Source of the DNA: an uncultured Treponema sp.
GTDB lineage: Bacteria; Spirochaetota; Spirochaetia; Treponematales; Treponemataceae
Assembly: GCA_937894335.1 (NCBI GenBank)
Contig: CALCRU010000025.1
Span: 1 to 64,000, forward strand
Direction of reading: 5' to 3'
DNA length: 64,000 bases
Position 1 is the first letter of the stretch. Every line of letters begins with the position of its first letter. The notes beneath the pieces were generated by a model. The model saw nothing but the letters and a program-made list of their open reading frames with translations. It ran no database searches and was not told the origin of the DNA. Both the position numbers and the translations under genes were made by a program. Of the stretch, positions 24,785 to 33,334 are shown in pieces.

Positions 24785-25231
24785 ATGAATTTTTCATTTC
24801 TTGAGCAGCTGTTTACATCTTTTAAAGTCGCGCCCTGGCTTTTGGTTACAATTATTGCCCTTGTCATTTTTGCCGTTGGAGTTGGCCTTGGGCGGCTTGT
24901 TCAGAAAATTTCATATTCTTCCGCAGTAAAGAGCGAGCGTGCTGATGCCGTTAAGAGAAGCCGTGCCGTTCTTGGCGGTCAGTTTGCAGAGCAGCTTGCA
25001 CCTTACTTTCCTAACTTTCCTTGCAATCCTGGAGACTGTGTCTTTTTGGGTAAGCCAGTGGACTTTGTAGCTTTTCCCGGAAGTGCAGAGGGTCGTGAAA
25101 TAACGGATGTAGTTTTTATAGAAGTAAAAAGCGGAGACAGTCAACTGAGCGAGCGGGAAAAACAAATTCGTACTGCTATAGAAAAAGGTCGTGTGCATTA
25201 CATTATGTATAGAATTAAAGAAAAAGAGTAA
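24785..25231 (+). CDS. Holliday junction resolvase-related membrane-anchored protein
   Basis: A 148-residue protein. A membrane helix at about residues 16-38 (PWLLVTIIALVIFAVGVGLG) is followed by a soluble domain with FAEQLAPYFPNFPCNPGDCVFLGKPVDFVAFPG, then VVFIEVKSGDSQLSEREKQIR. The latter is a PD-(D/E)XK nuclease-like core (D..FIEVKSG), as in proteins annotated as Holliday junction resolvase-related endonucleases. Activity is unproven and the membrane anchor is notable. An upstream in-frame ATG at 24770 overlaps the -10 box, so 24785 is preferred. Confidence 0.75.
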   Translation: MNFSFLEQLFTSFKVAPWLLVTIIALVIFAVGVGLGRLVQKISYSSAVKSERADAVKRSRAVLGGQFAEQLAPYFPNFPCNPGDCVFLGKPVDFVAFPGSAEGREITDVVFIEVKSGDSQLSEREKQIRTAIEKGRVHYIMYRIKEKE

Positions 25232-25270
25232 AGGCTTCTTAGGTATGGTGACAGTAAAATGCCTGCAAAC

Positions 25271-25303
25271 AAAAAAGGCTTCCGGTTACCCGAAAGCCTT
25301 TTA
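25271..25303. terminator. Bidirectional terminator between the nuclease-like gene and potD
   Basis: AAAAGGCTTCCGG and CCGAAAGCCTTTT pair with one mismatch around TTAC. T-runs lie on both strands (six T on the minus side, four on the plus side), so it can end both converging transcripts. Confidence 0.85.
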
Positions 25304-25321
25304 GCTTATTTAAGTTCCGTT

Positions 25322-26380
25322 CTAGTCAGAAAAACGAATGTCCTGCCAAAGAACATTGTACTTGTCAAGGTTTTCGCCAAGGTCGTCCTTGAGCTGGCAG
25401 TTGTCCATCTGGCTTGCCTCGTACATTGGTGTAGAAGTCATGTACTGTCTTGCATCAAGGTTTACAAAGCAGGGGAAGTTGAATGCGTCAAGAAATTTTG
25501 CATACACTTCGGGACGGTGAATGTAGTTGATGAACTGGTTTGCAAGTTCTGGGTTGGGGGCGTCCTTAAGGATGCACATGCTGTCAAGATAAGAAGGTCC
25601 GCCTTCTGCAGGAATAAAGAAGTCTATTGTGTCTGCCCATTTTTCTTCGGGAACTTCTCCGTAGATTACTTCGGCATATCCCTGACACAGCCAGAAGTTT
25701 CCGTTTGCAAAGTCCTTGCCAAATCCTTCTGCGTCAAATTTTACAAGGTTGGGCTTCCACTTGCTGTTGATTAAGTCTGCGGCTTCCTTAAGCTGTGCGT
25801 CATCAAGTGTGTTGACGTTGTAGCCAAGATATGCAAGTGCATCTCCAAAAACTTCGCGCATGTCGTCCATCATTGTGGCGTGTCCTGCAAACTGTGGGTC
25901 TGCAAAAATGTTCCAGTTTCTTTCGTAAGATCCTTCTGGAACTTTTGTCTTGTTTACGCTGATTCCTGCTGCACCAAAGTAATAGGGTACGGCATAAATC
26001 ATGTCGGGGTCATAGGTTGCCTTTTCAAGAACGAGGGGGTTGATGTGTGAGCGGTTTGTAAGAACACTCTGATCAAGTGGCTGCAACATTCCCTGTGCAA
26101 TCATGATGGAGGTGTAATCCTGAGAAGGAACTACTATGTCGTAACCTTTTGCACCACCGCGCAACTTTGCATACATCTCTTCGTTTGAAGCGTAACTGTC
26201 AACTTTAACTTTGCAGTCAAACTCTTTTTCAAAGTCGCGAAGAACTTCATCGGGAGTGTAGTATGTCCAGTTGTACAAGTATAATGTCTTTCCGTCATTT
26301 TTTGAACATGAGGCAAGACCCATAACTAATGCTGATGCAAAAAGCATGACAGCACATGCAAATGCGTTACTTCTTTTCAT
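25322..26380 (-). CDS. potD: Spermidine/putrescine-binding lipoprotein PotD
   Basis: A 352-residue solute-binding protein. The N-terminus has a lipoprotein signal with the lipobox LASC at about residues 22-25. The mature part shows LYLYNWTYYTPDEVLRDFEKEFDCKV, DIVVPSQDY, YAVPYYFGAAGISVNK and FIPAEGGPSYLDSMCI, as in polyamine-binding PotD/PotF. It captures polyamine outside the inner membrane and hands it to PotBC. It is the last gene of potABCD, 15 nt after potC, with AGGAGG before its start. Confidence 0.92.
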   Translation of the reverse strand: MKRSNAFACAVMLFASALVMGLASCSKNDGKTLYLYNWTYYTPDEVLRDFEKEFDCKVKVDSYASNEEMYAKLRGGAKGYDIVVPSQDYTSIMIAQGMLQPLDQSVLTNRSHINPLVLEKATYDPDMIYAVPYYFGAAGISVNKTKVPEGSYERNWNIFADPQFAGHATMMDDMREVFGDALAYLGYNVNTLDDAQLKEAADLINSKWKPNLVKFDAEGFGKDFANGNFWLCQGYAEVIYGEVPEEKWADTIDFFIPAEGGPSYLDSMCILKDAPNPELANQFINYIHRPEVYAKFLDAFNFPCFVNLDARQYMTSTPMYEASQMDNCQLKDDLGENLDKYNVLWQDIRFSD

Positions 26381-26395
26381 AAAGCACGCGTCCTC

Positions 26396-27259
26396 CTATC
26401 GTGATGCTGCAAAGTTTTTAAGACCCTTGCGCAAGATGAACGTAATCAAGCAGATTGCAAGAATGAGTACAAATGAAAGCGAGTTAATTACCGGACTTAC
26501 TCCAAAGCGAATCATGGAGTAGACATACAGAGGCAGTGTTGTACTTCCCGGGCCGCTTACCAGTGAAGTAATTACATAATCTTCCAAAGACATGGTAACG
26601 CTCATCATGAATCCCGAAAGAATTCCCGGCATGATTGCAGGAATAATTACCTTGAAGAGCGTCTGTACTTCGTTTGCACCTAAATCGTGGCTTGCTTCTA
26701 TGATAGAATAGTCAAACTCGTCTACACGGGCGCTTACCATAAGATACACAAAAGGAAGACAGAATGTCGTATGTGCAATAAAAATGGTAAACAGGCCCAG
26801 CGACAGTTTTATTCCGCTAAAGAAAATCAGCATAGAAACACCCATAATTACTTCAGGAAGAACCATAGGTAAAAAGCTGATTGACTGTATGTACTTTCGT
26901 CCAAAGAATTTGTACCAACTGATTCCTATTGAAGCAAGTGAGCCAATGAGCGTTGCAACCAGTGCAGAAGAAAATGCTACCAGAAGACTCTTTGCAAGTG
27001 ATGCCCACAGGTCGCCTGATTCAAGAAAGAGCTTTTCGTACCAAACAAAAGAAAAGCGTGTAAAAGTTGTATCTTTGCTTTCGTTGAACGAGTAGAAGAT
27101 AATGACAAAAAGCGGAATGAATAAAAACAAAAGCGCAAGACACAAAGCTGTGTTTGAAAAACTTATGTGCGTATTATGTTTTTTCCATGAACGCTTAGCA
27201 TGTCGTGCTGGCTCTGAGGATTTCTTCTTGTTGGCAAAAAGGGAAAACGGATTTTTCAT
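26396..27259 (-). CDS. potC: Spermidine/putrescine ABC transporter permease PotC
   Basis: A 287-residue inner-membrane permease with about six membrane helices, the first at residues 33-56 (NTALCLALLFLFIPLFVIIFYSF). The cytoplasmic loop that meets the ATPase reads EASHDLGANEVQTLFKVIIPAIMPG, the standard EAA motif. Its start overlaps the potB stop as ATGA. It forms the channel with PotB. Confidence 0.9.
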   Translation of the reverse strand: MKNPFSLFANKKKSSEPARHAKRSWKKHNTHISFSNTALCLALLFLFIPLFVIIFYSFNESKDTTFTRFSFVWYEKLFLESGDLWASLAKSLLVAFSSALVATLIGSLASIGISWYKFFGRKYIQSISFLPMVLPEVIMGVSMLIFFSGIKLSLGLFTIFIAHTTFCLPFVYLMVSARVDEFDYSIIEASHDLGANEVQTLFKVIIPAIMPGILSGFMMSVTMSLEDYVITSLVSGPGSTTLPLYVYSMIRFGVSPVINSLSFVLILAICLITFILRKGLKNFAASR

Positions 27260-28263
27260 TTCTTTTCTCCTTCTGCTTTGTGCACTTCCTTACCGATTGC
27301 AGCGGCAAGGCTTCCTGGCAGGACATCCTCTTTTGCGGAAACTTTCTTGAGTTCTGCATCCTTCTTGTTGGAGGCCAGCATCCACATGATTGCAATCATA
27401 GAGATGACTGTTATGAACATGCTGAATGCAGAAGCAAGAGGCCAGTTGCGAACTTTCTGTACCTGGTCAACAATTATGTTGCCCAACATGTAACTGTCTT
27501 TTCCGCCTACAAGCTGAGGTACTGTGTATGTTCCAAAAATAGGAATGAATGTAAAAATTAGTGCGCTTACAATTCCGCTTCTTATTCCCGGAATGAGGAT
27601 TTTAAACATGGACTGAGGCTTTGTGGCACCCAAGTCACGGGAGGCTTCCAGCAGTGCAAAGTCAAACCTGTCTACGGCAGTAAAAATTGGAAGTATTGCG
27701 TAGGGTAGATACATGTAAATGCTTACCAAAATTACAGAGCCTTGAGTGTACATAAATTTGTGTGGAACAAAGGGCGTGCCTTTTTTAAACAGATTGTGGA
27801 AGAATTCCAGTACACCGTTAAACAGGCCGTTGTCTCCAAGAATGGTCATCCATGCAAAAATGCGGATAAGGCTGTTTGTAAGGAATGGAATTACGACAAG
27901 GATAAGGAGCAATGTCTGATGCTTGCTTCTTGCCATTGCATATCCGCAGGGAAGTGCGATGATGATTGTTATTGCTGTAGAAATTACCGTTATCCAAAGT
28001 GTGCGCAGAAAGATGAGAGCGTATGCCTTTGAAAACATCTGCTTGTATGCGGTAAGGGTAAATTCTTTTACAACTCCGCCGTATACATCACGCTTCATGA
28101 AGGAGTATGCAACGATAATCAGAAGAGGGACTACAAAGAAAATTGTAAACCAGACGCCCATGGGCCATGCGTATGCTGGTCCCGGATTTGCCTTGTGGTA
28201 CTTTTGGGCGTGAGCCATGGAGGCGGCTTTTAGCTGAGGACTTTGCTTTGGCTTTTCGTTCAT
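27256..28263 (-). CDS. potB: Spermidine/putrescine ABC transporter permease PotB
   Basis: A 335-residue permease. The N-terminal tail is hydrophilic and about 30 residues long, then WFTIFFVVPLLIIVAYSF begins the first of about six membrane helices. The EAA loop reads EASRDLGATKPQSMFKILIPGIRSG. A hydrophilic C-terminal extension of about 40 residues (ASNKKDAELKKVSAKEDVL and onward) is longer than usual. Its start overlaps the potA stop as ATGA. Confidence 0.9.
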   Translation of the reverse strand: MNEKPKQSPQLKAASMAHAQKYHKANPGPAYAWPMGVWFTIFFVVPLLIIVAYSFMKRDVYGGVVKEFTLTAYKQMFSKAYALIFLRTLWITVISTAITIIIALPCGYAMARSKHQTLLLILVVIPFLTNSLIRIFAWMTILGDNGLFNGVLEFFHNLFKKGTPFVPHKFMYTQGSVILVSIYMYLPYAILPIFTAVDRFDFALLEASRDLGATKPQSMFKILIPGIRSGIVSALIFTFIPIFGTYTVPQLVGGKDSYMLGNIIVDQVQKVRNWPLASAFSMFITVISMIAIMWMLASNKKDAELKKVSAKEDVLPGSLAAAIGKEVHKAEGEKK

Positions 28264-29450
28264 TTGTTTATGTCCTCGACGATGTATCCGTCATTTGCTG
28301 CCCATGAAATGTACACGGTGTCTTTCCATGCAATCTCTGGTCCGTCGTCCATGTAGTTTATGTGTTGCTTAAACACTTTTACAATAGTGCCGTTTTCAAG
28401 GCGCACATAAAACTTTGACTGGAATCCAGTGTAGACAGGTTCTTCAACAATTCCCTTAAATACATTGATGTCTTTGCGTCCTGCAAACTTTGGTTCTTCC
28501 GTGGTAATGCGGATTTTTTCTGGACGGATTGTAAAGGCAACCTTCTGTCCTTCGTTGGTGTGCTCGTAGTCGGTAACGAGAATGTTCTTGTCTTCCTCGC
28601 GCATAGCGGCAGTTTCGCCAGTGAGCTGTGCCTGCATTCCAAGAGCGGGTGTGTTAAGAGTAACATTGTATTCAGTGTCACCAGAGGCAGCCTTGTACTC
28701 TTCGCATTTTACTACAGTGCTTTCGAAGAGGTTTGTTTCGCCAATGAACTGTGCCACAAACTGAGTTGCAGGGCTTTCGTAAATTTCAAAGGGTGTGCCA
28801 ACCTGAAGAACATGCCCCTGATTCATTACGGCAATGCGGTCGCTAACGGCAAGAGCTTCACTCTGGTCGTGAGTAACATAGATGAATGTAATACCAATTT
28901 TGTCATGGAGTGCATCAAGGTCAACAAGAAGACTTGAGCGGAGTTTTGCATCCAGTGCAGAAAGCGGTTCGTCAAGAAGAAGAACTTTTGGCTCGTTAAT
29001 AAGGGCACGGGCAATGGCAACACGCTGCCTCTGTCCGCCAGAAAGCTGGTTGGGCTTTTTGTACATGTGGGCTTCAAGCTGAACAAGACGAAGGTATTCC
29101 TTTACCTTTGCGTCAATTTCTTCTTTGGGAAGTTTGCGCAGTTTGAGTGGGAAGGCAACATTGTCGTAGACAGACATGTGTGGGAAGAGTGCGTAACTCT
29201 GGAAGACGGTGTTGCTTTCTCGTTTGTTTGGCGGAAGCGAAACTATGTTTTTGTCGTCAAACAGAACAGCACCCTCATCAGGAAATTCAAATCCTGCTAT
29301 GATTCTTAAGAGCGTTGTTTTTCCGCAGCCTGAAGGTCCCAAGAGAGAAAAAAATTCCCCCTGCTTAATCGTAATGTTAATGTCGTCAAGGGCATGGAAA
29401 TCTCCAAAGTGCTTTGAGACATGGTCAATAGAAACTGTACTTCCGTTCAC
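28260..29450 (-). CDS. potA: Spermidine/putrescine ABC transporter ATP-binding protein PotA
   Basis: A 396-residue ABC ATPase. Walker A is LLGPSGCGKTTLLR, the Q-loop FQSYALFPHMSV, the signature LSGGQRQRVAIARAL, Walker B VLLLDEPLSALD and the switch VTHDQSEAL. After about residue 250 a TOBE-type regulatory domain follows. I set the start at GTG 29450, 9 nt after AAGGGAG; the frame continues upstream without support. A TTGACA at 29511-29516 on the minus strand could be the -35 box of the operon. It heads potABCD. Confidence 0.92.
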   Translation of the reverse strand: MNGSTVSIDHVSKHFGDFHALDDINITIKQGEFFSLLGPSGCGKTTLLRIIAGFEFPDEGAVLFDDKNIVSLPPNKRESNTVFQSYALFPHMSVYDNVAFPLKLRKLPKEEIDAKVKEYLRLVQLEAHMYKKPNQLSGGQRQRVAIARALINEPKVLLLDEPLSALDAKLRSSLLVDLDALHDKIGITFIYVTHDQSEALAVSDRIAVMNQGHVLQVGTPFEIYESPATQFVAQFIGETNLFESTVVKCEEYKAASGDTEYNVTLNTPALGMQAQLTGETAAMREEDKNILVTDYEHTNEGQKVAFTIRPEKIRITTEEPKFAGRKDINVFKGIVEEPVYTGFQSKFYVRLENGTIVKVFKQHINYMDDGPEIAWKDTVYISWAANDGYIVEDINK

Positions 29451-29552
29451 TGCGTACAACTCCCTTAAAAATAAAATGGTAACTCTCTTCTTATTACTAA
29501 TAGGTAGACTTGTCAATAGATTTGCGGAAAAAAAACTGAAAAAAAATAATCC

Positions 29553-29885
29553 CTACATAATACGAGATAAAATGATAAAAATGGCAGTTGAGCCAAATAT
29601 GCTAATCATGGGATTCTTAAACAGCCTGTGAAGAAGAACGACAGCGGCAATGCTTATGAAGTAGGGAAGTCCAAATGGCATTTGTGTAAGAGAAATGTCC
29701 TTAAGGCTGTAGACGATAAGAATTGCGATTATCATTGAGGGAATGTATTTTTCTATAAAGCGGATTAGGGCAGGCGGTTCCTTTCTGCTAAAGAGTGCAA
29801 AGGGAAAAAGACGCTCGCTAAAAATTATTACCGCTGCAAGGGCTGTAGCGGCAAGAGCCATGGAAAGTGTAAGTGGTTCGTTCAT
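29553..29885 (-). CDS. azlD: AzlD-family branched-chain amino acid transport protein
   Basis: A 110-residue membrane protein with about four helices (SMALAATALAAVIIFSERL at the start, IIAILIVYSL, FISIAAVVLLHRLF and SIFGSTAIFIILSRIM). FPFALFSRKEPPALIRFIEKYIP between helices 1 and 2 is typical of AzlD. It overlaps azlC by 4 nt. AzlC and AzlD together export branched-chain amino acids and analogues (family knowledge). Confidence 0.85.
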   Translation of the reverse strand: MNEPLTLSMALAATALAAVIIFSERLFPFALFSRKEPPALIRFIEKYIPSMIIAILIVYSLKDISLTQMPFGLPYFISIAAVVLLHRLFKNPMISIFGSTAIFIILSRIM

Positions 29886-30607
29886 TTTTGCTCTCCCTTG
29901 TAAAATGATTTTGCCCTTACCATGACTATTGCTGCTATGGCAAAAACGATTGCGGCAAGAATTATGTTTGACGACGGAAGTATACCTACTTTGTTTAATG
30001 CAATTGCGGCAGTTCCTGTAAGAAGTCCAATTAGGGGCGGAACAAAATCCTTGGACTTTTGAATCTGTTCCATGAGGATTACTACAAAGAGTGCAGTAAG
30101 AGCAAAATCAATTCCCGTAAGGTACTGCATCAGATTGTAGTGAATGAGTATGTTGCATGCCACCGCTCCTATAAGTGTGCCTAGAATCCAGTACAGCTGG
30201 TCTAGCAGAGCAATGAGTCCGTAGAATGTTCCCTTGTTTACATTTGCAGGGGCTTCAATGCTGGTAAGGAGGGCATAGGTTTCATCAGTAAGGGCAAAGA
30301 TAAGGTAGGGCTTCCATTTTCCGCAGTCTTTAAATTTTGTAATCAGAGAAAGTCCGTAAACTATGTGTCTTATGTTTACAAAAAGTTCCGTTATAAAAAC
30401 TTCTTGCAGTGATGCGCCAGAGGTAAAAAGTCCTACTGCAACATACTGTCCTGCTCCAGCATACATTGTAATGCTCATAACAAGAGACATCCACCAAGGA
30501 TAGCCAGCGTTTACAATCATCAGTCCAAAGGGAATCCCTATTGCAATGTAACCGAAAAAAATTGGAGAGGAAACATGTAGACACTGTTTGAGCAGGTAAC
30601 GGTTCAT
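29882..30607 (-). CDS. azlC: AzlC-family branched-chain amino acid exporter
   Basis: A 241-residue membrane protein. The family signature segment GYIAIGIPFGLMIVNAGYPWW lies near the N-terminus, AGAGQYVAVGLF and NIRHIVYGLSL follow, and FALTDETYAL is in the middle. It forms the large subunit of the AzlCD exporter. The start codon lies 6 nt after a consensus -10 box, so the transcript is probably leaderless. It is divergent from the MBL gene. Confidence 0.88.
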   Translation of the reverse strand: MNRYLLKQCLHVSSPIFFGYIAIGIPFGLMIVNAGYPWWMSLVMSITMYAGAGQYVAVGLFTSGASLQEVFITELFVNIRHIVYGLSLITKFKDCGKWKPYLIFALTDETYALLTSIEAPANVNKGTFYGLIALLDQLYWILGTLIGAVACNILIHYNLMQYLTGIDFALTALFVVILMEQIQKSKDFVPPLIGLLTGTAAIALNKVGILPSSNIILAAIVFAIAAIVMVRAKSFYKGEQK

Positions 30608-30613
30608 GGGCGG

Positions 30614-30642
30614 ATTATACCATTTGTAAACACTTTACGCAA
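30614..30642 (-). promoter_or_regulatory. azlCD promoter, predicted leaderless
   Basis: Minus strand: TTGCGT (30642-30637), a 17-bp spacer, then an extended TG-G-TATAAT with TATAAT at 30619-30614. Six nucleotides (CCGCCC) precede ATG 30607. Confidence 0.7.
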
Positions 30643-30662
30643 ATGCGAGTATGAAGTAAAAT
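30634..30662 (+). promoter_or_regulatory. Promoter of the MBL-fold gene, predicted leaderless
   Basis: TTTACG (30634-30639), a 17-bp spacer and TAAAAT (30657-30662), 6 nt before ATG 30669. The region overlaps the divergent azlC promoter. Confidence 0.55.
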
Positions 30663-30668
30663 TGATGC

Positions 30669-31565
30669 ATGAAGTTTACGATTTTAGGAAGCGGTACAAG
30701 CCACGGTGTTCCGGTCATTGGATGCGGTTGTGCGGTATGCCGTTCTTCTGATCCTCACGACAATAGAATGAGGTGTTCTGCATTTGTTTCGGAGCCTAAG
30801 CATGTTGTAATAGACACTGGCCCTGAATTTAGAATGCAGGCCCTAAGGCAGAATATAAAGTCTTTGGATGCTGTTCTTATTACCCATAGTCATGCAGATC
30901 ATTTGAACGGACTGGATGATGTGCGGATTTTTAGTCATACAAAATCAGTGGATCCTTCTCATCCCGAGGCAAAAGAAACTGGCGGAAAGGGACTTCCTGT
31001 TTATGCAAACGCTGTTACCATAAGGGACATTCACAATCGCTTTGACTATATTTTTATGCCTGTAAAGGAAGGGGGAGGCAAGCCCAAACTGGACATTCAG
31101 AATGTGGAAAATTTTTCTGCAGATTCACCCCTTTGCATTGGCGGACTTAGCATTGTGCCAATTCCTCTTTTGCACGGAAGTCTTACTGTAACAGGATATG
31201 TGCTTTCGTGCATTCACCCTGACGGAACAAAACATAGCATAGCCTATCTTACTGACTGCAGTTTTATTTCTGACGAATCAATTGAAACGATTAAATCTTG
31301 CTCAGGAATTCTTGAACATGCGGTTATAGACGGACTTCGCACTGAACCTCATTCAACACATTTTTCTTTTAAACAGGCGCTTTCTGTTGCGGAAAGAATT
31401 TTACCAAGGCACACTTGGCTTACCCACATAACCCACAACATGAGTCACGAAGAAATAAAAAAGTATGTTAATGAAAGTCTTTCTGAGTTTCCTTCTCTTG
31501 CTGATGTTGTTCGCTGTGGAGGAAGTGCAGGCCCCGCCTATGACGGTCTTGTTCTGGAGGCCTAG
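30669..31565 (+). CDS. MBL-fold metallohydrolase, PhnP-like
   Basis: A 298-residue metallo-beta-lactamase-fold enzyme. It starts MKFTILGSGTSHGVPVIGCGCAVC, where the cysteine cluster is typical of PhnP-type phosphodiesterases. The metal-binding motif is THSHADHLNGLDD, VIDTGPEF precedes it, and later metal ligands lie in LTDCSF and THITHNMSH. PhnP acts on phosphoribosyl cyclic phosphate; related proteins have other cyclic nucleotide or cofactor roles. The real substrate is unknown, and no phn genes are present. Confidence 0.85.
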   Translation: MKFTILGSGTSHGVPVIGCGCAVCRSSDPHDNRMRCSAFVSEPKHVVIDTGPEFRMQALRQNIKSLDAVLITHSHADHLNGLDDVRIFSHTKSVDPSHPEAKETGGKGLPVYANAVTIRDIHNRFDYIFMPVKEGGGKPKLDIQNVENFSADSPLCIGGLSIVPIPLLHGSLTVTGYVLSCIHPDGTKHSIAYLTDCSFISDESIETIKSCSGILEHAVIDGLRTEPHSTHFSFKQALSVAERILPRHTWLTHITHNMSHEEIKKYVNESLSEFPSLADVVRCGGSAGPAYDGLVLEA

Positions 31566-31588
31566 TGAATGTTTGGTGCAAAAAAAAA

Positions 31589-31613
31589 CCGCTCCTAAAC
31601 AGGGGCGGCTTTA
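31589..31613 (-). terminator. Terminator of rpmB
   Basis: CCGCTCCT and AGGGGCGG pair around AAAC. On the minus strand the stem is followed by about nine T. It lies between convergent genes and could also slow plus-strand transcription. Confidence 0.85.
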
Positions 31614-31630
31614 GGTTCAGAAAGCAAGTC

Positions 31631-31861
31631 TTATTTTGCTTCTGACTTTGCCATGTCTGCTGGCTTTACAGTAATTTTCTTTGGGAGGAAGTCACTGCGC
31701 AGACACTGTGTGCAGATGCGGAGGGTTACTGTGCGTCCTTCGATTTCTGTCTTGTACTTGAGTAAGTTTGGCTTCCATGTGCGCTTTGTATGATGATATG
31801 ACTTGCTCACGCGGTTACCGGTCTGAGTATGCTTTCCGCAAATATCACATGTTCTTGACAT
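31631..31861 (-). CDS. rpmB: 50S ribosomal protein L28
   Basis: A 76-residue protein of the large ribosomal subunit. It has the N-terminal SRTCDICGKHTQTGNRVSKS, TKRTWKPNL and RTVTLRICTQCLRS. Two CxxC pairs (CDIC and CTQC) suggest the zinc-binding form. AAGGTAGG upstream of the start is the ribosome binding site, and a strong promoter lies further up. Confidence 0.95.
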   Translation of the reverse strand: MSRTCDICGKHTQTGNRVSKSYHHTKRTWKPNLLKYKTEIEGRTVTLRICTQCLRSDFLPKKITVKPADMAKSEAK

Positions 31862-31898
31862 ATTGTACCTACCTTGTGTAAATCTAAACGGTTCGTTA

Positions 31899-31928
31899 AT
31901 TATATAGAAAAATGTTTGTCCGTGTCAA
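31899..31928 (-). promoter_or_regulatory. rpmB promoter
   Basis: Minus strand: a perfect TTGACA (31928-31923), an 18-bp spacer and a perfect TATAAT (31904-31899). Confidence 0.8.
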
Positions 31929-31960
31929 GATGAGAATTGAAAATGTTGCTGCTTTAATAT

Positions 31961-31984
31961 AAACTGGTTAAAAAACTGGTTGAC
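31961..31984 (+). promoter_or_regulatory. Putative operator and -35 region of the toxin-antitoxin operon
   Basis: AAACTGGTT occurs twice in direct orientation (31961-31969 and 31973-31981), 12 bp apart, running into a TTGACT -35 box at 31979-31984. Such repeats next to the promoter fit autorepression by a Phd-type antitoxin (inference). Confidence 0.45.
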
Positions 31985-32028
31985 TTTTTGAAATATATGT
32001 GTTACATTTGATACAGCAGGAGGTTCCC

Positions 32029-32316
32029 ATGCTTGCACAAAAAAACAATTCCCTTGGACTGGTGGTTGGCGCTTTTCAGGCCAAGACCTATTTCGCAGAA
32101 CTTTTACGCAAGGTCGAAGATGGCTCCGTGGTTACAATTACGCGCAACGGTCACAATGTGGCGGTCATGCAGAGTCCTAAATCTCTTGGTAACGAAAAGG
32201 CTCTTAAGTCTTGGGGGCTTCTCTTGGAGGTAGCTCAGCAGATTTCTGACCAAAACAAGGAAGAGCCTGTTACCCTAAACGACATTCAGGAGTGGAAGAT
32301 TGAAGGACGAAAATAG
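32029..32316 (+). CDS. Phd/YefM-like antitoxin
   Basis: A 95-residue protein. After a short N-terminal lead it has the Phd fold pattern GAFQAKTYFAELLRKVEDGSVVTITRNGHNVAVMQSP: a helix, then a beta strand pair, which binds DNA. The C-terminal half (WGLLLEVAQQISDQNKEE and onward) is likely the toxin-binding tail. AGGAGG before ATG 32029 is a strong ribosome binding site. It overlaps the PIN-domain gene by 17 nt, the usual antitoxin-first order. Confidence 0.8.
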   Translation: MLAQKNNSLGLVVGAFQAKTYFAELLRKVEDGSVVTITRNGHNVAVMQSPKSLGNEKALKSWGLLLEVAQQISDQNKEEPVTLNDIQEWKIEGRK

Positions 32317-32806
32317 TGCTTTTGATCCGCTTGTAGACGGCTTTGTTATGAATGAGCGTGGGGAACTTGAGGATGAACTCCCGGCTGTTGTTATGGATGT
32401 CTCCTATCTGGTTTCTGCTCTACTGTGTGAATTTAGTCCTAATGAGTCGGAATCTCCCCGTGCCTTTATTCAGAATTTGCTTTCTAAAAACGGACAGATT
32501 GTTGTTCCCCAGTTGTTCTGGTTTGAAGTGGGCAATGTGCTACTGAATGCTTCCAGACCAAAGAAAAACGGTTTTCCAGCACGCATAAGTCTGGTTCAGT
32601 TGGACTCAATCACCTATCTTCTGGGGGATTTGCCTATATATACCGACAGTCAGCCTAATGCAGAAATCCGTTCCAGAATAATGCGCATGGCTCAGGAAGA
32701 AGGGCTTTCCTATTACGATGCAAGTTATCTTGAGCTTGCCAGGCGAAAGTGCCTTAGCCTTAAGACTCTTGATTTGGAACTGCTTGCGGCTTCGGGTAAG
32801 GTGTGA
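32300..32806 (+). CDS. PIN-domain toxin, VapC-like
   Basis: A protein of up to 168 residues with a PIN ribonuclease domain. The acidic residues lie in VVMDVSYLVSALL, FWFEVGNVLLNA and YYDASYLELARR. PIN toxins cleave RNA, often tRNA (family knowledge). The start is uncertain: TTG 32300 follows GGAAGA and lies inside the antitoxin gene; ATG 32349 and ATG 32394 are alternatives without ribosome binding sites. The ~30 residues before the PIN core are acidic and not part of the fold. Confidence 0.8.
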   Translation: MKDENSAFDPLVDGFVMNERGELEDELPAVVMDVSYLVSALLCEFSPNESESPRAFIQNLLSKNGQIVVPQLFWFEVGNVLLNASRPKKNGFPARISLVQLDSITYLLGDLPIYTDSQPNAEIRSRIMRMAQEEGLSYYDASYLELARRKCLSLKTLDLELLAASGKV

Positions 32807-32902
32807 ATTTTTTGGGAAGAGTTTGTGTGCCCTCCGCTTGCCGTAAGAGGTTGCTATTTTGCTGACTCTTGTTTCTGTTTGCAAATGGGGGGCTTTTGTC
32901 TG

Positions 32903-33334
32903 CTAACTGTCGCCCTGTGTGTCCTCTGTTCGTGGCGGAATTTTCTGCTTCCAGGCTGCAATAAGATAGTAGGGCACAAATGTAAAGAGACGCAAAAAGA
33001 GTACGCGGAATTTTTCACTGGGGCGAAATAAGAATCCTCGGGTTACCACAAGGGAAGCCTGTTCTTCTTCCGTAAGTTCCGTGTTTAGTCCCCACCACAG
33101 TGGATACAGAATGAGCATGACACAGGGAACAAGAATCACCAGATAGTGGTTTATGCCCCACAGTCCCAAAACAGCTGCCGCGATAAATGAAAGGTTAAGC
33201 ACAATGCTAAGTGTGCGGTGGGCTAGGATGCACAATCTTGATAGAGACTCCTTGGTCCTGTTCCAGAATGCAAAGCAGAAAATGCCTGCTACTATTCCAA
33301 AAACGACAAGTGCTGTAATGATTTTACTTGCCAT
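32903..33334 (-). CDS. Membrane protein of unknown function
   Basis: A 143-residue protein with about four hydrophobic segments: residues 5-25 (IITALVVFGIVAGIFCFAFW), 42-62, 66-84 and a weaker one near 113-128. A conserved-looking motif WWGLNTELTEEEQASLVVTRGFLFRPSEKF lies in the second half. It overlaps the end of uvrB by 11 nt and is transcribed after it. I recognise no family. Confidence 0.7.
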   Translation of the reverse strand: MASKIITALVVFGIVAGIFCFAFWNRTKESLSRLCILAHRTLSIVLNLSFIAAAVLGLWGINHYLVILVPCVMLILYPLWWGLNTELTEEEQASLVVTRGFLFRPSEKFRVLFLRLFTFVPYYLIAAWKQKIPPRTEDTQGDS

